Shown here piece after piece: positions 54,580 through 64,000 of a DNA stretch of 64,000 nucleotides (position 1 is its first letter; each line of letters opens with the position of its first letter). The translations under genes and the position numbers were made by a program. Where the stretch lies: NCBI RefSeq assembly GCF_019312595.1, contig NZ_JAHWDQ010000004.1:282995-346994 (forward strand), written 5' to 3'. This stretch comes from Zhongshania aquimaris (GTDB lineage: Bacteria; Pseudomonadota; Gammaproteobacteria; Pseudomonadales; Spongiibacteraceae). Under the pieces are notes generated by a model that was not told the DNA's origin, did not search any database, and saw only the letters and a program-made list of their open reading frames with translations.

Positions 54580-55542
54580 ATGAGCGGAATACTAAACGCC
54601 TTACATCAGCAGGCTAAACAATCACCTAAGCGCGTTATTCTGCCAGAGCACTACGACCCTAGAGTAATAAGCGCAGCATCAACCCTAGTCCAGAGAAAAC
54701 TAGCGACGCCCATCTTAATAAGCGCGCCAGACAACACGCCACTGTCTGCCGATATAGAAATCTTTGACCAACGTTCGGACGCAGAATCTTGGCGCAACAA
54801 AGCCATCGCAGCCTTTACCAAAGCGCGCGCCGCCAAAGGTATGACCGAAGACAAAGCCCGCGACGCATTACAAAACCCGATATTACTTGCCGCCGTACTG
54901 ATTAAAATCGGCTATGCCGACGCCGGCGTTGCCGGCTCTACCGCCACCACGGCCAACGTCTTGCGCGCAGGGATACAAGGCTTAGGTTTAAACGCCAACG
55001 CCAAACTGGTTTCAAGCTTTTTCCTGATGGAATTACGCGACGGCAGAGTGCTGAGTTATGCCGACTGCGCCGTCATACCCGACCCCAATAGCGACGAGCT
55101 AGCGGACATTGCCATCAGCAGCGCCGCGAGCTATCTGCGCTTGACCAAAGAACAGCCCAAGGTCGCCATGCTGACGTTTTCGAGCAAAGGCTCAGCCAGC
55201 CACCCCCGCGTCGACAAGGTCATTGAGGCCTTAGCCCTAGCCAAAGCGCGTGCGCCGGAGCTCGATATAGATGGTGAGCTGCAATTCGACGCCGCTTTTG
55301 TGCCCGCCATCGGCCAGCGCAAGGCGCCGGAATCGACTGTCGCCGGCCAGGCAAATGTATTTGTTTTTCCTAGCTTAGAAGCAGGCAACATCGCCTATAA
55401 AATCACCGAACGCATCGGTGGCGCCAAGGCCATTGGCCCCATTTTGCAGGGGCCGGCAAAACCCTGGATGGACTTGTCACGGGGATGCACCGCCGAAGAT
55501 ATCGTCGATGTCGCGGTAATTGCAGCGGTGCTAGCGGAGTAG
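54580..55542 (+). CDS. Phosphate acetyl/butyryl-transferase-like enzyme
   Basis: 320 residues of the PTA/PTB family (acyl-CoA plus phosphate to acyl phosphate plus CoA). It has only the catalytic domain: [31 protein letters not shown] (about 110-128), [50 protein letters not shown] and [18 protein letters not shown] are typical. No ackA or buk gene is adjacent, so whether it forms acetyl phosphate or another acyl phosphate is open. It lies behind a strong terminator and ends in a shared terminator, so it is its own transcription unit. Confidence 0.9.
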   Translation: MSGILNALHQQAKQSPKRVILPEHYDPRVISAASTLVQRKLATPILISAPDNTPLSADIEIFDQRSDAESWRNKAIAAFTKARAAKGMTEDKARDALQNPILLAAVLIKIGYADAGVAGSTATTANVLRAGIQGLGLNANAKLVSSFFLMELRDGRVLSYADCAVIPDPNSDELADIAISSAASYLRLTKEQPKVAMLTFSSKGSASHPRVDKVIEALALAKARAPELDIDGELQFDAAFVPAIGQRKAPESTVAGQANVFVFPSLEAGNIAYKITERIGGAKAIGPILQGPAKPWMDLSRGCTAEDIVDVAVIAAVLAE

Positions 55543-55572
55543 GTAAAACAAGGCACAACAAACAGGGCTTAA

Positions 55573-55608
55573 AAAAAATGGCGCACTGAACTCAGCGCGC
55601 CATTTTTT
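55573..55608. terminator. Bidirectional intrinsic terminator
   Basis: AAAAAATGGCGC and GCGCCATTTTTT form a 12-bp stem with A- and T-runs on its two sides, between the convergent phosphotransacetylase and Usp genes. It can work on both strands. Confidence 0.92.
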
Positions 55609-55656
55609 ATTCAGCGATAAAACAACTCAGAAGCAGCTAAACCCTACACCGTTAGA

Positions 55657-56508
55657 TCAACGTAACAGAAGTAAAGGCCGCTTCGTTTTATGCAGCATTT
55701 TGGCCGTTAAACTACCCAATAGCATATCGCGCAAAGGATGATGACTGTATGCACCCATCACCGTTAAGTCGATATCATTCTCAGCCTGGTAGTGGCACAA
55801 CTGCTCATCACTTTTACCCTTAGGCAAATTAACAAGCTCGTGACTAACCCCGGCGGTCTGCAATACGGCTGCAGCTTCATTCAACACACTGTTCGCCTTA
55901 GACTCGTCACCGACATAGACCAAATGACAGGGGATATCTTTAAACACTGGGCTAGAGGCAACCATGTCCAAGGCTTTTCGAGACGCATCCTGGCCATCGT
56001 AAGCCAGCATTATTTTCTTCGGCACCGCGAACGCCGCATTCACAACCAAGACAGGTTTATGTAAAGCACGAATAACGGTTTCCAAATGCGCGCCCAGCTG
56101 GCCTTCGCGATGCTCTTCGCCACGCACCCCCATCACTAACACACGAATATCACCCTCTAACTCAACCAGAGACTCTTGCAAACTGCCGTGCTGCTGCCAA
56201 GCTTCTACGTTAGCAACATCAGCTTGCTCAACTCGCTGCGTAGCTGCCTCAAGCATCAACTTACCCTTCTGCATTAACAGACGGTTGCGCTGCTGCTCAA
56301 CCCGCGTTAGCTCTTCAAGTAACTCCTCTTGGCTTCCCAAGCCAATACTGCCGCTCAGATCCGCCACCGCCGCCTGCGGACGATGCTCAATATTATGCAA
56401 TAATTTTAACGGCGCACCCGTTCTTTGCGACATCCACGCAGCATAATCACACACCGCCGTAGTCAAACTCGCGCCATCTATACATGCCAACACATAATTA
56501 TTATTCAT
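55657..56508 (-). CDS. Universal stress protein, tandem UspA domains
   Basis: 283 residues with two UspA domains (about 1-148 and 149-283). Domain 1 starts YVLACIDGAS and domain 2 KKIMLAYDGQDASRKAL. The second has MGAYSHHPLRDMLLGS, a nucleotide-binding G-x2-x9-G-S type loop; the first has MGVRGEEH in the same place. The start shares a base with the SulP stop (TAATG), so it is co-translated with the transporter and probably modulates or responds to it. Confidence 0.93.
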   Translation of the reverse strand: MNNNYVLACIDGASLTTAVCDYAAWMSQRTGAPLKLLHNIEHRPQAAVADLSGSIGLGSQEELLEELTRVEQQRNRLLMQKGKLMLEAATQRVEQADVANVEAWQQHGSLQESLVELEGDIRVLVMGVRGEEHREGQLGAHLETVIRALHKPVLVVNAAFAVPKKIMLAYDGQDASRKALDMVASSPVFKDIPCHLVYVGDESKANSVLNEAAAVLQTAGVSHELVNLPKGKSDEQLCHYQAENDIDLTVMGAYSHHPLRDMLLGSLTAKMLHKTKRPLLLLR

Positions 56509-58001
56509 TAGTGGCCTCCTAGTACTTTTTCGATTTCTTCGGGTTTGTCGTGAACACCAAAGCGATCAACAATCGTTTCACTGGCCTCATTCAAACCAAT
56601 CAGCTCTACGTCAGCACCTTCTCGCCTGAACTTAATAACGACCTTATCTAAAGCGCCAACCGCAGAAATATCCCAGAAGTGGGCGCGATTCAAATCGATC
56701 ACCACCTTATCAACCACCTCTTTAAAGTCGAAGCCCGCGTTAAAACGCTCCGCTGAATTAAAGAACACTTGACCTACTACATGATAAGTTCGCGTGGCCC
56801 CGTCCTCACTCAGCGCTTTGCTGATGTACATAAAGTGACTGACTTTATTGGCGAAGAACAGCGCGCCCAACAGCACACCCACAAACACGCCGTAGGCTAA
56901 ATTATGCGTCCACACCACCACCGCCACGGTGGCCAACATAATAATATTTGCCGATAGCGGGTTGGACTTTAAACCCGTTACCGAAGACCAGTTGAAGGTA
57001 CCAATAGATACCATGATCATTACTGCAACCAAGGCGGCCATCGGGATCAGCGACACCCAATCACTTAAGAATACGACCATTGTTAATAACATTGCGCCAG
57101 CAAAGAGGGTCGACAAGCGTCCGCGTCCACCAGACTTCACATTAATCACCGACTGACCAATCATCGCGCAACCAGCCATACCGCCCAGCAGTCCAGAAAA
57201 AATATTGGCGATACCCTGCCCCTTACACTCCCTATTCTTGTCGCTACCGGTGTCCGTTAAATCGTCAACGATCGTTGCTGTCATCAGCGACTCCAGCAAA
57301 CCCACAACCGCCATCGCCGCAGCGTAGGGAAAGATAATACCCAGGGTTTCAAAATTAAGCGGCACATCTGGCCACAGGAAAATCGGCAGGGTATCGGGTA
57401 ACTCACCCATATCGCCAACGGTGCGGATATCAAGCCCCACCAACAAACTCACCGCCGTCATGGTGAGAATACACACCAATGGCGAAGGGATGACCTTGCC
57501 GACAACCGGCAGCAGCGGAAACAAATAAATAACACCCAAGCCAGCTGCAGTCATGGCATACACATGCCACGTCACATTCGTTAGCTCTGGCAGCTGCGCC
57601 ATAAAGATCAAAATAGCTAATGCGTTGACGAAGCCGGTAACAACCGAACGCGACACAAAACTCATCAACTGCCCAAGCTTTAAATAGCCCGCCACAATCT
57701 GCAACGCCCCAGTTAGCAAGGTCGCAGCCAGCAAATACTGCAAGCCATGGTCTTTAACCAATGTCACCATCAGCAGAGCCATCGCCCCAGTAGCGGCGGA
57801 AATCATCCCCGGACGCCCACCCACAATTGCCGTGACCACCGCAATACAAAACGAGGCATATAGACCAATCTTTGGGTCAACACCCGCGATAATAGAAAAG
57901 GCGATAGCCTCGGGAATAAGCGCGAGAGCGACGACCAAGCCCGCGAGGATATCGCCGCGAATATTTCCTAACCAATCTTCTTTTTTTGAAAGCAATAACA
58001 T
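56508..58001 (-). CDS. SulP-family anion transporter with STAS domain
   Basis: About 497 residues from ATG 58001 (a GTG at 58025 is also open). Around 11-14 membrane segments: [25 protein letters not shown] is the SulP family start, and [29 protein letters not shown] the central signature. A C-terminal STAS domain (about 390-497) follows. SulP members move sulfate or bicarbonate with sodium or protons; co-translation with a Usp gene is common in gammaproteobacteria. The substrate cannot be fixed from sequence. Confidence 0.92.
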   Translation of the reverse strand: MLLLSKKEDWLGNIRGDILAGLVVALALIPEAIAFSIIAGVDPKIGLYASFCIAVVTAIVGGRPGMISAATGAMALLMVTLVKDHGLQYLLAATLLTGALQIVAGYLKLGQLMSFVSRSVVTGFVNALAILIFMAQLPELTNVTWHVYAMTAAGLGVIYLFPLLPVVGKVIPSPLVCILTMTAVSLLVGLDIRTVGDMGELPDTLPIFLWPDVPLNFETLGIIFPYAAAMAVVGLLESLMTATIVDDLTDTGSDKNRECKGQGIANIFSGLLGGMAGCAMIGQSVINVKSGGRGRLSTLFAGAMLLTMVVFLSDWVSLIPMAALVAVMIMVSIGTFNWSSVTGLKSNPLSANIIMLATVAVVVWTHNLAYGVFVGVLLGALFFANKVSHFMYISKALSEDGATRTYHVVGQVFFNSAERFNAGFDFKEVVDKVVIDLNRAHFWDISAVGALDKVVIKFRREGADVELIGLNEASETIVDRFGVHDKPEEIEKVLGGH

Positions 58002-58498
58002 ATAAAACTCGACACAAAATGACACTCAGAAGAGCGCGCATTATACACACGTAAAGAGGAGCACCGTGAATTAGCACATTATGGCTGCCTACTGATCGTA
58101 ATCCCGCCACTGATTTTGGAACTAGGAACCTAACAGGAACGGTCTCAGGTAATAACTGTAAACCTATGAACTGACACTAAACTGCTTTGCTTTAAGTGCT
58201 GGACGCACTTAACAACTGCGACCTAAGTCAGACGAGCATAATCTAAACCATTCTCTATATAAGCAATGCGGTATTTTAGATGAGGTTTTCGCGATCCATG
58301 CGTCACCAGCGGCATAGCTTTTCGGAATAACAACACTTAAAAAGCCGCACATTACGGCATAAAAAGTGTACATCGGCCTCATCCCAAGGGCAAAAAAACC
58401 CCACAACGATTTAAATTAGCCGCCACTTCCTATGGAAGCAAAGCCAACGAAGCATCCACCTAACAACATCAATACAACGCAACACCTAAAAACCATCA
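58002..58498. other. Intergenic, about 500 bp
   Basis: Between the start of the SulP gene and the end of a glycosyltransferase gene, both minus strand. It should hold the SulP-Usp promoter. Composition becomes AT-richer towards the polysaccharide locus. I saw no gene, RNA or strong hairpin. Confidence 0.5.
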
Positions 58499-59464
58499 TC
58501 AAGCAAAGGGAATAAGAATAAAATACCACTTTCCTCGGCACAGCCTCTTAACGTATCGCTCTTTTTCCTTGAATAACCCAAGGAATTTATCATGATTCGA
58601 CAAAAGAAACCTTTTCAACTCGTAATTAAAAAACACGATGTCATTTCGAATGTACTTTCTATAAAGTATCTCTAAGAGGCCCCTCTCATCGGAATCTAGA
58701 ACACCGCTTGAAATCACTAAAGATATAAAATCACAGGTCTTTTGAATTTTATTTGAGACATGAACATACTTAGGAATTCGACGTTTCGATTTTGCGCTCC
58801 AAACCGCATTACTATTGTGCTTTCTATACAGTGACAAAATTTCACTGCCAGCCTTCAGCTTTCCACGCGAGGCAGCTACAATCGCAAGCCACTGATCGTG
58901 GTAGGGCATTTTTGACATGGCAGGCATAGCGAGCTCTAACAGCTCGCGCCTCATTAAGCAGGCATGCCCAGTAACACAGTTATTAAGAATCAGTGACAGG
59001 GCACAGTACCCCTCTAGGCGATTTACCGTAGGAAATTCTACATCCTGCCGAACACCGCCACTATCAATAACCGCTACTTTCGAATATATCAGCCAATTTT
59101 CACCAATATCCGCTACCAAACGACTAATTTTTTCATCAAACCAAATATCATCTTGATCAGCCAGTGCGATAAACTCACCACGGCACTCGTTAATTGCCTT
59201 CTCAAAATTTCTAACGAAGCCGAGATTTTCATCATTACATATTAGACGAATGCGCCTATCGCATTTTGCATATTTTTTCAGTATGTCTACGGTGCCATCA
59301 GACGAACAATCATCAACGATAACGATTTCAAGATTCGTGTAACTTTGGCTAACAATCGAGTCTAACTGCTCAACCAGATACTGCTCACCGTTAAAAGTAC
59401 ACATCGCTATCGAAACAAGACCGCCATCACAACCTACTATCGAAATATTTTCTTTACTGTCCAT
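58499..59464 (-). CDS. GT2-family glycosyltransferase
   Basis: 321 residues, GT-A fold. VSIAMCTFNGEQYLVEQLDS, VIVDDCSSDGT and the DxD-like ALADQDDIW (about 98-106) are the nucleotide-sugar and metal-binding elements; HDQW (about 195) is a typical acceptor-side motif. The family includes rhamnosyl- and other transferases for O-antigen or exopolysaccharide. It is transcribed away from the mutase gene, so the interval 59465-59750 holds divergent promoters. Codon use looks AT-rich compared with the SulP side. Confidence 0.88.
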   Translation of the reverse strand: MDSKENISIVGCDGGLVSIAMCTFNGEQYLVEQLDSIVSQSYTNLEIVIVDDCSSDGTVDILKKYAKCDRRIRLICNDENLGFVRNFEKAINECRGEFIALADQDDIWFDEKISRLVADIGENWLIYSKVAVIDSGGVRQDVEFPTVNRLEGYCALSLILNNCVTGHACLMRRELLELAMPAMSKMPYHDQWLAIVAASRGKLKAGSEILSLYRKHNSNAVWSAKSKRRIPKYVHVSNKIQKTCDFISLVISSGVLDSDERGLLEILYRKYIRNDIVFFNYELKRFLLSNHDKFLGLFKEKERYVKRLCRGKWYFILIPFA

Positions 59465-59750
59465 TAGGTCTCTATAGTTTCTTAAAAATGAGTTAACGAC
59501 ATAATATAATTACTTTAAAGACGATAATTGCGCGAACACCGGACGGCACAAAGCGAATATCAATTATAAAGCACGAGTAAGGCTCAACCACTTTCAAAAC
59601 GTACTTGACAATCCAGCTTACAAGTAGCGCAAATCGACAACATTATACAGCATTGTCTATAATTGCTAGGTATTATGTACCTAAGATTTATTCTCAACGA
59701 TGCGACACGTGCGTCAATCCAGCAAAAAACAGTTCGGAGAAATAAAAGCA

Positions 59751-60845
59751 ATGTATGACTACCTAATAGTCGGCAGTGGACTATACGGAAGCACCTGCGC
59801 CTATGAGCTAAAAAAACGCGGTAAGAGCGTACTCGTTATTGAACAACGCAAGCACATCGGCGGAAATATATACACCGAAAACATAAGTGATATACAAGTG
59901 CACAAGTACGGCGCGCACATCTTTCACACTAATAATAAGGAAATATGGGACTACGTTAATCAATTTGCAGAATTTAATCGCTATACCAACTCCCCAGTAG
60001 CAAACTTCAAGGGGAAAATTTACAACCTCCCCTTTAATATGAACACGTTTAATCAGCTTTGGGGTGTAATTACCCCTGAGCAAGCGCAGGCCAAAATCGA
60101 CGAACAACAATCTGAACTTGGTCAAAAGACGCCGACCAATCTCGAAGAGCAAGCAATACGATTAGTTGGGCGAGATATCTATGAAAAGCTGGTCAAAGGG
60201 TATACAGAAAAGCAGTGGGGGCGCCCAGCCACCGAACTGCCCGCATTTATCATTAAACGCCTACCAGTGAGATTTACCTACGACAACAATTATTTTAATG
60301 ACAAGTTTCAAGGAATTCCGATAGGTGGCTACACCCAAATAATCGAGAAGATGCTCGCGGGAATTGACGTTCGCTGCAATACGGACTATTTCCAACATCG
60401 AGATGAGCTAGATCAAATCAGCAAAACCGTTATCTATTCCGGCCAAATTGATCGTTATTTTAATTATTGCTACGGAAAGCTGGAATACCGGAGTCTACGA
60501 TTTGAAACCGAAATAATCAGTAAACCTAATGTGCAAGGCAACGCGGTGGTCAATTACACTGAACGGGAAGTGCCGTACACACGTATAATTGAACACAAAC
60601 ATTTTGACCCCGTAGACACTCCGAACTCTGTCATCACGAAGGAATACCCTGCAGAGTGGGAAGACGGATTAGAACCTTACTACCCAGTCAATAATGAAAA
60701 AAATGACGCCCTGTATCGTCAATATCGCGAACTAAGTAAACTAGAGAATAATACATTTTTCGGCGGCCGACTTGCGGAGTATCGCTACTACGACATGCAT
60801 CAAATAATTGCGTCAGCACTTAAAGACTTAAAGAAAATGCCATGA
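59751..60845 (+). CDS. glf: UDP-galactopyranose mutase
   Basis: Interconverts UDP-galactopyranose and UDP-galactofuranose using reduced FAD. About 364 residues from ATG 59751, which begins MYDYLIVGSGLYGS (FAD motif); the 17-codon extension upstream is polar and not conserved-looking. QVHKYGAHIFHT, YTEKQWGRPATELP, RFTYDNNYFNDKFQGIP and GGRLAEYRYYDMHQ are standard Glf elements. It supplies Galf for the surface polysaccharide. It converges on the minus-strand glycosyltransferase gene with 6 bp between stops. Confidence 0.95.
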   Translation: MYDYLIVGSGLYGSTCAYELKKRGKSVLVIEQRKHIGGNIYTENISDIQVHKYGAHIFHTNNKEIWDYVNQFAEFNRYTNSPVANFKGKIYNLPFNMNTFNQLWGVITPEQAQAKIDEQQSELGQKTPTNLEEQAIRLVGRDIYEKLVKGYTEKQWGRPATELPAFIIKRLPVRFTYDNNYFNDKFQGIPIGGYTQIIEKMLAGIDVRCNTDYFQHRDELDQISKTVIYSGQIDRYFNYCYGKLEYRSLRFETEIISKPNVQGNAVVNYTEREVPYTRIIEHKHFDPVDTPNSVITKEYPAEWEDGLEPYYPVNNEKNDALYRQYRELSKLENNTFFGGRLAEYRYYDMHQIIASALKDLKKMP

Positions 60846-60851
60846 AGGAAT

Positions 60852-61877
60852 TTATGTATTTACAAAAATTTGTCTCACATCACGAACAAAACGAGCTTCT
60901 TCATTACGAATCATTTCTCGATAATCATCAAAATCTTTACAGAGAAGATGATAGTCAGCAAAGCACTGGCGAATTTTTATATCTATCTCAGATATTGAGT
61001 TGGGATGGCGCTTGTATTTGTAATCTGATGGTATTGGAACATCGACATCATAAGCCGCTGATCCATCCCGCCCAGTTAAAATACAAGCCCCCAAGATACA
61101 AGCCTCTCTAGGAATACGATCCTTACCAGGATGCTCGCCAAAATCAATATAGACTTTCGCGGTGCTCAGCAATTCAATGACTTGTGCGCGTGACATGTTC
61201 TCTATTGGCACAAATTCCACATCAGGCATCGAAGCACGCAATTTATTTGTAAATTCAGCGCCTTTTTTGGGATTAAACGCCACTATGTCCTTTTTTTCAA
61301 CTTTTAAGGCCTGAACACTTAGAGATATAAAACTTGAATTTAGATAATCTGATAAAAATAAAATACTCCCGCTATGAATTCCTTTTTCCAACAAGTGGCC
61401 TCGCGCATATTCAGATTGCACAAAATGAACATAGCTCTCTGTACCATCCTTAGAAAAAAAGAAATAGCGCTTAGTCTTCGATGACTTACCAAGGAGTAAT
61501 AGATATCTCAACCATTTATTTTTCAGCATTTTATGCCGTTTGATTGAGAACCCTAGGGATTTATAGTAGAAATCAACACTCATCCACCAGATAGTTTTTT
61601 TCAACCATGTATAATTATCAAGAATATCAGTTTGCGTTTCTGGGGCTATCAAGATATTTTTTGGCGAGTCATCTATGGTATCAACGTATAAATTTCCATA
61701 GCCCGCGAACTCTTGATGGATGGGATCACGACCGGGAATCCGTCGATAATAATAAATATATGCTTTAACACCATTTTGCCGAAGTGCCGCCACGAGTTGG
61801 TGTAATAACTCTGGCCCGCCAGAAGCCTGATTTGCAGGCGCTGCGACGTAAACAATATCAAAGTCCTTATCAAGCAT
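60852..61877 (-). CDS. Putative glycosyltransferase of the polysaccharide locus
   Basis: 341 residues. The N-terminus FDIVYVAAPANQASGGPELLHQL is the GG-x-E-x-L element of GT4-like (GT-B) transferases, but I do not recognise a close family. The C-terminal half has YIDFGEHPGKDRIPREACILGACILTGRDGS, resembling the donor-binding part where a Glu contacts the sugar (RxPxE type). AT-rich and next to glf, so transfer of galactofuranose or another sugar is possible. Specific activity is unknown. Confidence 0.7.
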   Translation of the reverse strand: MLDKDFDIVYVAAPANQASGGPELLHQLVAALRQNGVKAYIYYYRRIPGRDPIHQEFAGYGNLYVDTIDDSPKNILIAPETQTDILDNYTWLKKTIWWMSVDFYYKSLGFSIKRHKMLKNKWLRYLLLLGKSSKTKRYFFFSKDGTESYVHFVQSEYARGHLLEKGIHSGSILFLSDYLNSSFISLSVQALKVEKKDIVAFNPKKGAEFTNKLRASMPDVEFVPIENMSRAQVIELLSTAKVYIDFGEHPGKDRIPREACILGACILTGRDGSAAYDVDVPIPSDYKYKRHPNSISEIDIKIRQCFADYHLLCKDFDDYREMIRNEEARFVRDVRQIFVNT

Positions 61878-61984
61878 CTACATTCCCGCCATACCAAATT
61901 AACAACTGTATATTTTCACGAACGACTAGGTACCAACATAAAACTTTATTCCCTAGCGATTAACGTACGCTGCTTTGTGTCAAT

Positions 61985-62797
61985 TTAAGCTTCCGACACA
62001 GATCGAACACCCTTAATTTTTGCCTTAGCTCTCGCATACCGATTTACTCCAAAACTGAATAAAGCAATCAGCATACGCTTCTTGTTCTTTTGGATATATC
62101 GATCAATATTCTCACTACCTAAACCGTGCTTTTTAGCATAAAGCACATAGGATCGGCCCTTATGAAAATGAATAAACTCATTTACTGTTCTAGTTCTAAC
62201 CGTTGAAGCGCCGCCAACATGCGGGATACTCACATTGCGGCAATGGATAACTTTTAAGCCCGCATCATTCGCACACTTGCACACATCCTTGTCTTCTTCA
62301 TATAAAAAAAACCGTTCATCAAAATAGCCGACCGGATTCATTAGCTGCGTATCAAACAGCAACACAGCACCAACTAACCAAGGCGCATCGATAATTGATT
62401 TATCTTCTTCCGGCTCTAAAGCGGGACCGGCAATCGCCGCACCTCGCGCTTTTAATTCAGCAAGCAACTGATCGATAGCCGCTTCTGAAAGCTGTGTATC
62501 GGGGTTCAGCACCATGACATAGCGTGTTTTGCTTGCATGAATCCCAAGATTACAGGCGGCACCAAAGCCGAGATTCTTGTCGCTTTTCAGCATTTCGACA
62601 CAATCGCTGTTCGCGGCCGCAATTGCGTCGGTGGCGTCGGTGCTGGCATTGTCGACCACAATCCAGCGCGGCATAGCTGCAGTGGCAGTTTCTCGCAACG
62701 ACGCAATATGCGCTTCAAGCACCTCAGCACTATTAAACGTTACTGTAACTAAGGTTAACTCGCTCAACAAATCTTGCATCTGTAGTGATGACTCCAA
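61985..62797 (-). CDS. GT2-family glycosyltransferase, rhamnosyltransferase-like
   Basis: 270 residues. LTLVTVTFNSAEVLEAHIASL, WIVVDNASTDATD, NLGFGAACNLGI and the metal-binding VLNPDTQL (about 94-101) are those of WbbL/RfbF-like rhamnosyltransferases; GYFDERFFLYEEDKDVCKCA is the conserved catalytic-base region. It follows rfbD by 36 bp, fitting use of the dTDP-rhamnose made by the preceding genes. Confidence 0.88.
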   Translation of the reverse strand: MESSLQMQDLLSELTLVTVTFNSAEVLEAHIASLRETATAAMPRWIVVDNASTDATDAIAAANSDCVEMLKSDKNLGFGAACNLGIHASKTRYVMVLNPDTQLSEAAIDQLLAELKARGAAIAGPALEPEEDKSIIDAPWLVGAVLLFDTQLMNPVGYFDERFFLYEEDKDVCKCANDAGLKVIHCRNVSIPHVGGASTVRTRTVNEFIHFHKGRSYVLYAKKHGLGSENIDRYIQKNKKRMLIALFSFGVNRYARAKAKIKGVRSVSEA

Positions 62798-62833
62798 ACC
62801 ATTAATTTTTCTGCCATGCGCAGTTCGCTAATG

Positions 62834-63733
62834 CTAGTTTGCAAGTAGCTTATGACAGGCCACTCGCCAATCACTTGGCGCCACGCCATAAGCGGCCAAG
62901 AGTTTCTTGCTACTCAACACCGAATACGCTGGGCGCTTTGCCGGTGTCGGATAATCTGCTGTGCTGATGGCATTAACCGTCGGCACACTTTTTAGCACAC
63001 CCTGCTTGTGGGCTTCTTCAAATATCGCGGTGGCAAAGCCATGCCAGCTCACCGCCTCATTGCCAGCGTAATGATAAACGCCATAGTGGGCTTGCGTCCC
63101 GCTTTTGTTTTGCTCTGCCGTGTGCAACTGAGTTGCAATATGAACTAGGGCTTTGGCGATATCACCTGCATACGTCGGGCAGCCAAATTGGTCTGCCACC
63201 ACACCCAAGGTGTCTCGCTCTTTGGCTAAGCGCAGCATGGTTTTCATAAAGTTATTGCCGTACTCACTAAACACCCAGGCTGTGCGGAGAATAATGTGTT
63301 TGGGGCAATGGCGCTGCACTGCCAACTCACCATCAAGTTTGGCTTGGCCGTATACGCCGGTCGGGCCGGTTTGGTCTGTTTCCAAATAGGGTGTTTCTTG
63401 ATTGCCGTCAAACACATAGTCAGTTGAGACGTGTAGCAAGGGAATATCAAAGCGACTGCATAATTTGGCCAGCGCAGCAGGGCCATCTTCATTTATGCGC
63501 TTGGCCAATTCAGGTTCAGATTCGGCCTTGTCTACAGCGGTATAGGCTGCAGCGTTAATGATGGCAGTAATGCCGTTATCGGCAACGATTTTTTCTAATA
63601 CCACGGTATCGTTGATGTCGGCGTCTTGGCGGCTTAGCAAGGTATGTGTAATACCTTGGGCTTTGAGCTGATCTGCTAGGCATTGCCCCAACTGGCCGCC
63701 GGCACCGGTAACAAGTAGATGCATGTTATTCAT
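62834..63733 (-). CDS. rfbD: dTDP-4-dehydrorhamnose reductase
   Basis: Last step of dTDP-L-rhamnose synthesis. About 299 residues. NAD(P)H motif VTGAGGQLGQCLADQL, HVSTDYVFDG, and the SDR catalytic YGQAK (Tyr and Lys) are intact, with LRTAWVFSEYGNNFMKTMLRLA following. The ATG at 63733 overlaps the rfbC stop as TGATG; a GTG one codon upstream is also in frame. Confidence 0.94.
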   Translation of the reverse strand: MNNMHLLVTGAGGQLGQCLADQLKAQGITHTLLSRQDADINDTVVLEKIVADNGITAIINAAAYTAVDKAESEPELAKRINEDGPAALAKLCSRFDIPLLHVSTDYVFDGNQETPYLETDQTGPTGVYGQAKLDGELAVQRHCPKHIILRTAWVFSEYGNNFMKTMLRLAKERDTLGVVADQFGCPTYAGDIAKALVHIATQLHTAEQNKSGTQAHYGVYHYAGNEAVSWHGFATAIFEEAHKQGVLKSVPTVNAISTADYPTPAKRPAYSVLSSKKLLAAYGVAPSDWRVACHKLLAN

Positions 63734-64000
63734 CACTGAAACAACTCGGCAAAGGTGGGGGCTTTGCTGTCTTTGTCAGACAATGTCGGGTTATCTAGCG
63801 GCCACGTAATTGCCATAGCGGGATCGTTCCAAATCAAACTACCTTCGTCAGTCGGGTCGTAGTAATCTGTGCACTTATACTCAAAGTCAGCTGTGTCGCT
63901 AAGCACCACAAAGCCATGGGCAAAGCCCGGCGGCACCCAAAATTGACGCTTGTTTTCCTCTGAGAGGATCACGCCCTCCCACTGCCCAAAGCTGGGTGAG
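63733..64000 (-). CDS. rfbC: dTDP-4-dehydrorhamnose 3,5-epimerase, C-terminal part
   Basis: Only the last 88 or so codons are inside the window; the frame stays open to 64000. FGQWEGV, NKRQFWVPPGFAHGFVVLSD, YKCTDYYDPTDEGSLIWNDP and ITWPLDNPTLSDKD are the RmlC active-site and C-terminal elements. It converts dTDP-4-keto-6-deoxyglucose to the rhamno form used by RfbD, to which it is coupled by a one-base overlap. rfbA and rfbB are expected beyond the right edge. Confidence 0.95.
   Translation of the reverse strand, partial: SPSFGQWEGVILSEENKRQFWVPPGFAHGFVVLSDTADFEYKCTDYYDPTDEGSLIWNDPAMAITWPLDNPTLSDKDSKAPTFAELFQ

Noticed and set aside
58209..58406. 65-codon minus-strand frame in the SulP-glycosyltransferase spacer
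   Set aside because: No ribosome site, no family likeness, mixed composition; chance frame.
60842..61111. Plus-strand 89-codon frame overlapping the end of glf by ATGA
   Set aside because: It lies antisense inside the 341-residue glycosyltransferase gene, has low-complexity His/Lys/Pro-rich content and no family likeness.
1..64000. CRISPR arrays, tRNA/rRNA genes, insertion sequences or prophage genes
   Set aside because: No regularly spaced repeats, no cloverleaf or rRNA-like stretches and no transposase, integrase or phage structural frames were found by reading.

Overview
The window reads as a stretch of chromosome from an aerobic, heterotrophic gammaproteobacterium. The Entner-Doudoroff block, TonB-dependent receptors, many acyl-CoA enzymes, the DUF1302/DUF1329 envelope proteins, AtuA homologues and moderate GC (about half, by eye) suggest a marine oligotroph such as the Cellvibrionales/Spongiibacteraceae. 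That placement is inferred from gene content only. No tRNA, rRNA, CRISPR array, insertion sequence or prophage was seen.

Region 1 (1-18.2 kb, minus strand, with a divergent LacI-type regulator). The order of transcription is: alpha/beta hydrolase, divergent GH37 trehalase, TonB receptor, acyl-CoA ligase, a second alpha/beta hydrolase, a second acyl-CoA ligase, SDR, then edd-eda-zwf-pgl-glk. No convincing terminator interrupts the series. Hydrolase and trehalase are coupled by a TAATG overlap. I infer a catabolic unit for an acylated trehalose or similar glycolipid: the ester is cut, the acyl part is activated and oxidised, and the glucose is burned by Glk and the Entner-Doudoroff route.

Region 2 (18.4-39.6 kb). 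A frameshifted aldo/keto reductase is followed by a ten-gene minus-strand series ending at 35.5 kb. It holds a MalT/AlkS-type LuxR regulator, a ferritin-like di-iron protein annotated by family as a metal-dependent hydrolase, an adrenodoxin-type [2Fe-2S] ferredoxin, an RND/MMPL transporter, two DUF1329 proteins, a YCF48-like propeller, a DUF1302 outer-membrane barrel, an acyl-CoA dehydrogenase and a dienoyl-CoA-isomerase-like enzyme. Two intrinsic hairpin terminators lie inside the series. Divergent from the regulator are a homologue of styrene oxide isomerase, an aldehyde dehydrogenase and an acyl-CoA ligase. Together this looks like an alk-like pathway: oxygenation to an epoxide, Meinwald rearrangement to an aldehyde, oxidation to the acid, CoA activation and beta-oxidation. 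It is the most interesting system in the window.

Region 3 (40.1-51.5 kb). After a lone tandem-AP2 gene comes a compact minus-strand sugar operon behind one promoter with a LacI-type operator. It encodes a TonB receptor, a small membrane protein, a Tat-type gluconate-dehydrogenase subunit-3 protein, a GMC flavoprotein with a Cys cluster, ThuA, Gfo/Idh/MocA, a xylose-isomerase-like barrel, an MFS transporter and LacI. This fits periplasmic 3-keto-glycoside chemistry.

Region 4 (51.9-58 kb) holds a LiuC/AtuE-like enoyl-CoA hydratase, a split AtuA, a phosphotransacetylase, a tandem Usp protein and a SulP transporter. Region 5 (58.5-64 kb) is a surface-polysaccharide locus: glycosyltransferases, UDP-galactopyranose mutase and dTDP-rhamnose genes, running off the right edge.
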